Shown: positions 4,827-6,696 of the stretch, piece after piece
Numbering within the stretch: the stretch's first letter is position 1
How the letters are laid out: each line of letters opens with the position of its first letter
Assembly (NCBI GenBank): GCA_028707675.1
Contig: JAQWAM010000071.1
Location: forward strand, 1-6,696
Length of the DNA stretch: 6,696 bases
Source of the DNA: Kiritimatiellia bacterium
Lineage (GTDB): Bacteria > Verrucomicrobiota > Kiritimatiellia > RFP12 > UBA1067
Direction: 5' to 3'
Notes under the pieces: generated by a model
What the model saw: only the letters and a program-made list of their open reading frames with translations
Told to the model about the DNA's origin: nothing
Databases searched by the model: none
Position numbers and translations under genes: made by a program

Positions 4827-6606
4827 CGAACTGCTGACTCAGGGACTTGTCGCTGATATCCTGTCGGTTTCTAAAGAAACAGTGCGGAAATGGGAAAAAA
4901 GCGGCGATGTGGTGCCATATAAAAAAACAGCGGATGGAATGCCGCTCTATCGTTGGTCTGATTTACAAAAGTTTCCTGAAATCAGACGAATGGAATTTTC
5001 CAATTGGGGGGCGGAGTGTAAAACGCGCCCTGTTCGTATATTCAACTCAGTCGAACTTTTTGCGGGGGCTGGCGGGCTGGCGCTTGGTCTTGAACAGGCG
5101 GGGTTTGGTGCTGTCGCGCTTAATGAAGCAGATCACAACGCATGTGAAACACTGAGAAAAAACCGTCCTCACTGGAATATCATTGAGGAGGATGTGGCCA
5201 AGATCGACTTTTCGCGGTTCAAGGACATTGATCTTGTTTCGGGCGGCTTTCCCTGTCAGGCATTCTCATATGCGGGAAACCGGTTTGGTTTCGAAGACAT
5301 AAGGGGGACTTTGTTTTTCGAATTTGCCCGTGTTATCAGCGAAACGCAACCTAAAGTCTTTCTAGGCGAGAATGTGAGAGGCTTGCTTACACATGACGGA
5401 GGTAAGACAATTGAAGTCATTAAGTCTGTGATCAAAGAGATAGGATATACGCTTGTCGAGCCTCGCGTTTTGAAAGCTATTTTTTATCGAGTACCACAAA
5501 AGCGGGAACGGTTAGCCTTGGTAGGTATCAGAAATGACTTGCTTGAGCATATGCCCGCATTCAAATGGCCTGATCCGGCTCAACGTGTTTATACCGTGCG
5601 CGACGCATTGAAAAAAGGAGTTTTATACAAAACCGAAGTCCCCTCTTCCCCCGGTGTTAGCTATACGAAATGGAAAGCCGACATTATTGCGAATGTGCCG
5701 CCGGGCGGTTACTGGCGTGATTTACCGATCAGAATGCAAAAAGAACTGCTAAAAAACAGTTTTCATTTGGAAGGCGGAAAAACAGGTATCGGCAGGCGGC
5801 TTTCGTGGGATGAGCCGAGCCTGACGTTAACCTGCGCTCCTGCGCAAAATCAAACCGGGCGTTGCCACCCTTCGGAAACGCGTCCTCTGACAGTCCGTGA
5901 GTACGCCCGCATCCAGACGTTTCCAGATGAATGGGAGTTTTGCGGTTCAACGATGAGCCAATACAAGCAAATTGGAAATGCTGTGCCTGTAAACCTTGCA
6001 GAAGCGTTAGGTCGCAGTCTCATTGCTTTATTAAATGCAATTGAAAGAGCTGATCCGCATCCCGCGCTGCAAGCGGGAGAGTGCCTCACCCATAATCAAT
6101 ATGGCGTCCGAACATCTGAAAAATTCATACAAATGATGCTTCTCGATCCTGCAATCTTGTATCTTGTTCATGACCATCCGGTCACTTTGCTCGGAACCTA
6201 CCGCAAAACTTGTCGCGATTGGATCGTGTCGAACCGCTTTTATAACTACCCGGTCACCGAAAGCGAACTTGATACGGTTAAAGAACTGCTTGCGGTGCGC
6301 AATCTGATCCTTAAACGAAAAGGCGTTAAGGATTTGTTTTTTAAGGTCGAGGGGTATTCGATAGTCGGTAAAAGCGATTTATTAAAACTCGGATACAAAA
6401 CGAGCAAGAGCCATCCTGCCAAACAGAGGTACATCCTTTATAAACTTTCGCCGTTTTATGAGCCTATGCATTTTGACGAAACAAAAGCGCTCCCGATTGT
6501 CGGGAAAGGTGTTTCTGTCCCTCAGAAAAACGCGGCGTCTGAAATTGCGCGTAAGCCCACATTGCGCAAACCGCCAAAAGCAAGTTCTAATAAACGGGCG
6601 ATATGA
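4804..6606 (+). CDS. Cytosine-C5 DNA methyltransferase with N-terminal HTH and long C-terminal extension
   Basis: Protects host sites by methylating a cytosine at C5 using S-adenosylmethionine. The 600 residues form three parts. Residues about 8-60 are a MerR/excisionase-like helix-turn-helix (LLTQGLVADILSVSKETVRKWEKSG, then LYRWSDLQKF). Residues about 77-410 are the catalytic core: motif I ELFAGAGG (84-91), motif IV GGFPCQAFS with nucleophile Cys151, motif VI ENV (189-191), motif VIII QKRERLALVGIR (232-243), a target-recognition region of about 115 residues, motif IX RPLTVREYARIQTFP (360-374), and motif X QIGNAVPVN (389-397). Every core motif looks intact. Residues about 420-600 are an extension I do not recognise, ending in a Lys/Arg/Pro-rich tail. 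Related enzymes such as M.SinI and M.Sau96I are, as I recall, roughly 430 to 460 residues. The gene overlaps the endonuclease by 23 bases and its stop overlaps the next ATG. The helix-turn-helix may repress the operon or assist DNA binding; this is inferred. Confidence 0.95.
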   Translation: MISKYANNELLTQGLVADILSVSKETVRKWEKSGDVVPYKKTADGMPLYRWSDLQKFPEIRRMEFSNWGAECKTRPVRIFNSVELFAGAGGLALGLEQAGFGAVALNEADHNACETLRKNRPHWNIIEEDVAKIDFSRFKDIDLVSGGFPCQAFSYAGNRFGFEDIRGTLFFEFARVISETQPKVFLGENVRGLLTHDGGKTIEVIKSVIKEIGYTLVEPRVLKAIFYRVPQKRERLALVGIRNDLLEHMPAFKWPDPAQRVYTVRDALKKGVLYKTEVPSSPGVSYTKWKADIIANVPPGGYWRDLPIRMQKELLKNSFHLEGGKTGIGRRLSWDEPSLTLTCAPAQNQTGRCHPSETRPLTVREYARIQTFPDEWEFCGSTMSQYKQIGNAVPVNLAEALGRSLIALLNAIERADPHPALQAGECLTHNQYGVRTSEKFIQMMLLDPAILYLVHDHPVTLLGTYRKTCRDWIVSNRFYNYPVTESELDTVKELLAVRNLILKRKGVKDLFFKVEGYSIVGKSDLLKLGYKTSKSHPAKQRYILYKLSPFYEPMHFDETKALPIVGKGVSVPQKNAASEIARKPTLRKPPKASSNKRAI

Positions 6607-6696
6607 AAACTGGAATCGTACAGAAGAGCTGCGAGCCGTACGCGCGCGCCAACGTCGACGGTCTCAAAGAGATGATCCGCGAGTGCGCGCGGCAGG
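6603..6696 (+). CDS. Carbon-nitrogen hydrolase (nitrilase superfamily), 5' end; likely N-carbamoylputrescine amidase
   Basis: Only 31 residues are visible before the window ends: MKTGIVQKSCEPYARANVDG, then LKEMIRECARQ. The pattern of a first beta strand ending in VQ.SC, an R..N, and an amphipathic helix with IRECARQ matches the N-terminus of nitrilase-superfamily enzymes, most like N-carbamoylputrescine amidases (AguB), which hydrolyse N-carbamoylputrescine to putrescine, CO2 and ammonia. The Glu-Lys-Cys catalytic triad lies outside the window, so activity cannot be judged. The ATG overlaps the methyltransferase TGA as ATGA, typical of translational coupling; the upstream GGG is a weak ribosome binding site. 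Base composition returns to host type (57 of 94 bases G or C). The gene is therefore probably a resident chromosomal gene, not part of the RM cassette. The superfamily call is moderately sure, the specific amidase less so. Confidence 0.6.
   Translation, partial: MKTGIVQKSCEPYARANVDGLKEMIRECARQ

Overview
The window is bacterial chromosome in which a lower-G+C type II restriction-modification (RM) cassette sits between high-G+C host genes. Hand counts on sample stretches give about 68% G+C in the helicase gene (1141-1200), 43% and 37% in the RM genes (4081-4140 and 6421-6480), and 61% in the last 94 bases. The left-hand genes have strongly G/C-biased third codon positions. A lipoyl synthase, an SNF2-type ATPase and a Sec-secreted small protein fit a free-living bacterium, probably with a Gram-negative-type envelope. 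I cannot assign a phylum; a PVC-group or proteobacterial host is only a guess.

Layout. (1) Positions 1-394, minus strand: 5' part of lipA, with all six Fe-S cysteines visible. (2) 521-3229, minus strand: an SNF2/Swi2-type helicase-like ATPase with a long unassigned N-terminal region and a complete two-lobe motor. (3) 3394-3786, minus strand: a small secreted protein with a tandem PPVVCA stretch and Trp/Gly repeats. (4) 3787-4052: divergent intergenic region with a candidate promoter in each direction and several inverted repeats. (5) 4053-4826, plus strand: restriction endonuclease of the Eco47II/Sau96I/SinI type (GGWCC/GGNCC cutters). (6) 4804-6606, plus strand: the partner cytosine-C5 methyltransferase, overlapping the endonuclease by 23 bases. 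It carries an N-terminal MerR/excisionase-like helix-turn-helix and an unassigned C-terminal extension of about 180 residues. (7) 6603-6696, plus strand: start of a carbon-nitrogen hydrolase (nitrilase superfamily, probably N-carbamoylputrescine amidase), whose ATG overlaps the methyltransferase stop as ATGA.

How the genes work together. The endonuclease cuts unprotected DNA and the methyltransferase protects the host's own sites. They form one tightly packed unit behind a promoter with a good -35 and an extended -10. The methyltransferase helix-turn-helix may let it sense or repress its own operon, as known for some other C5 methyltransferases. Base composition returns to the host type at the 3' edge of the methyltransferase, so the cassette looks inserted flush against the hydrolase gene, which would now be transcribed and translated with it. 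The most unusual parts are the three-part methyltransferase and this junction. I see no wholly new defence system: the core is a recognisable type II RM pair. No tRNA, rRNA, CRISPR array or insertion sequence was seen.
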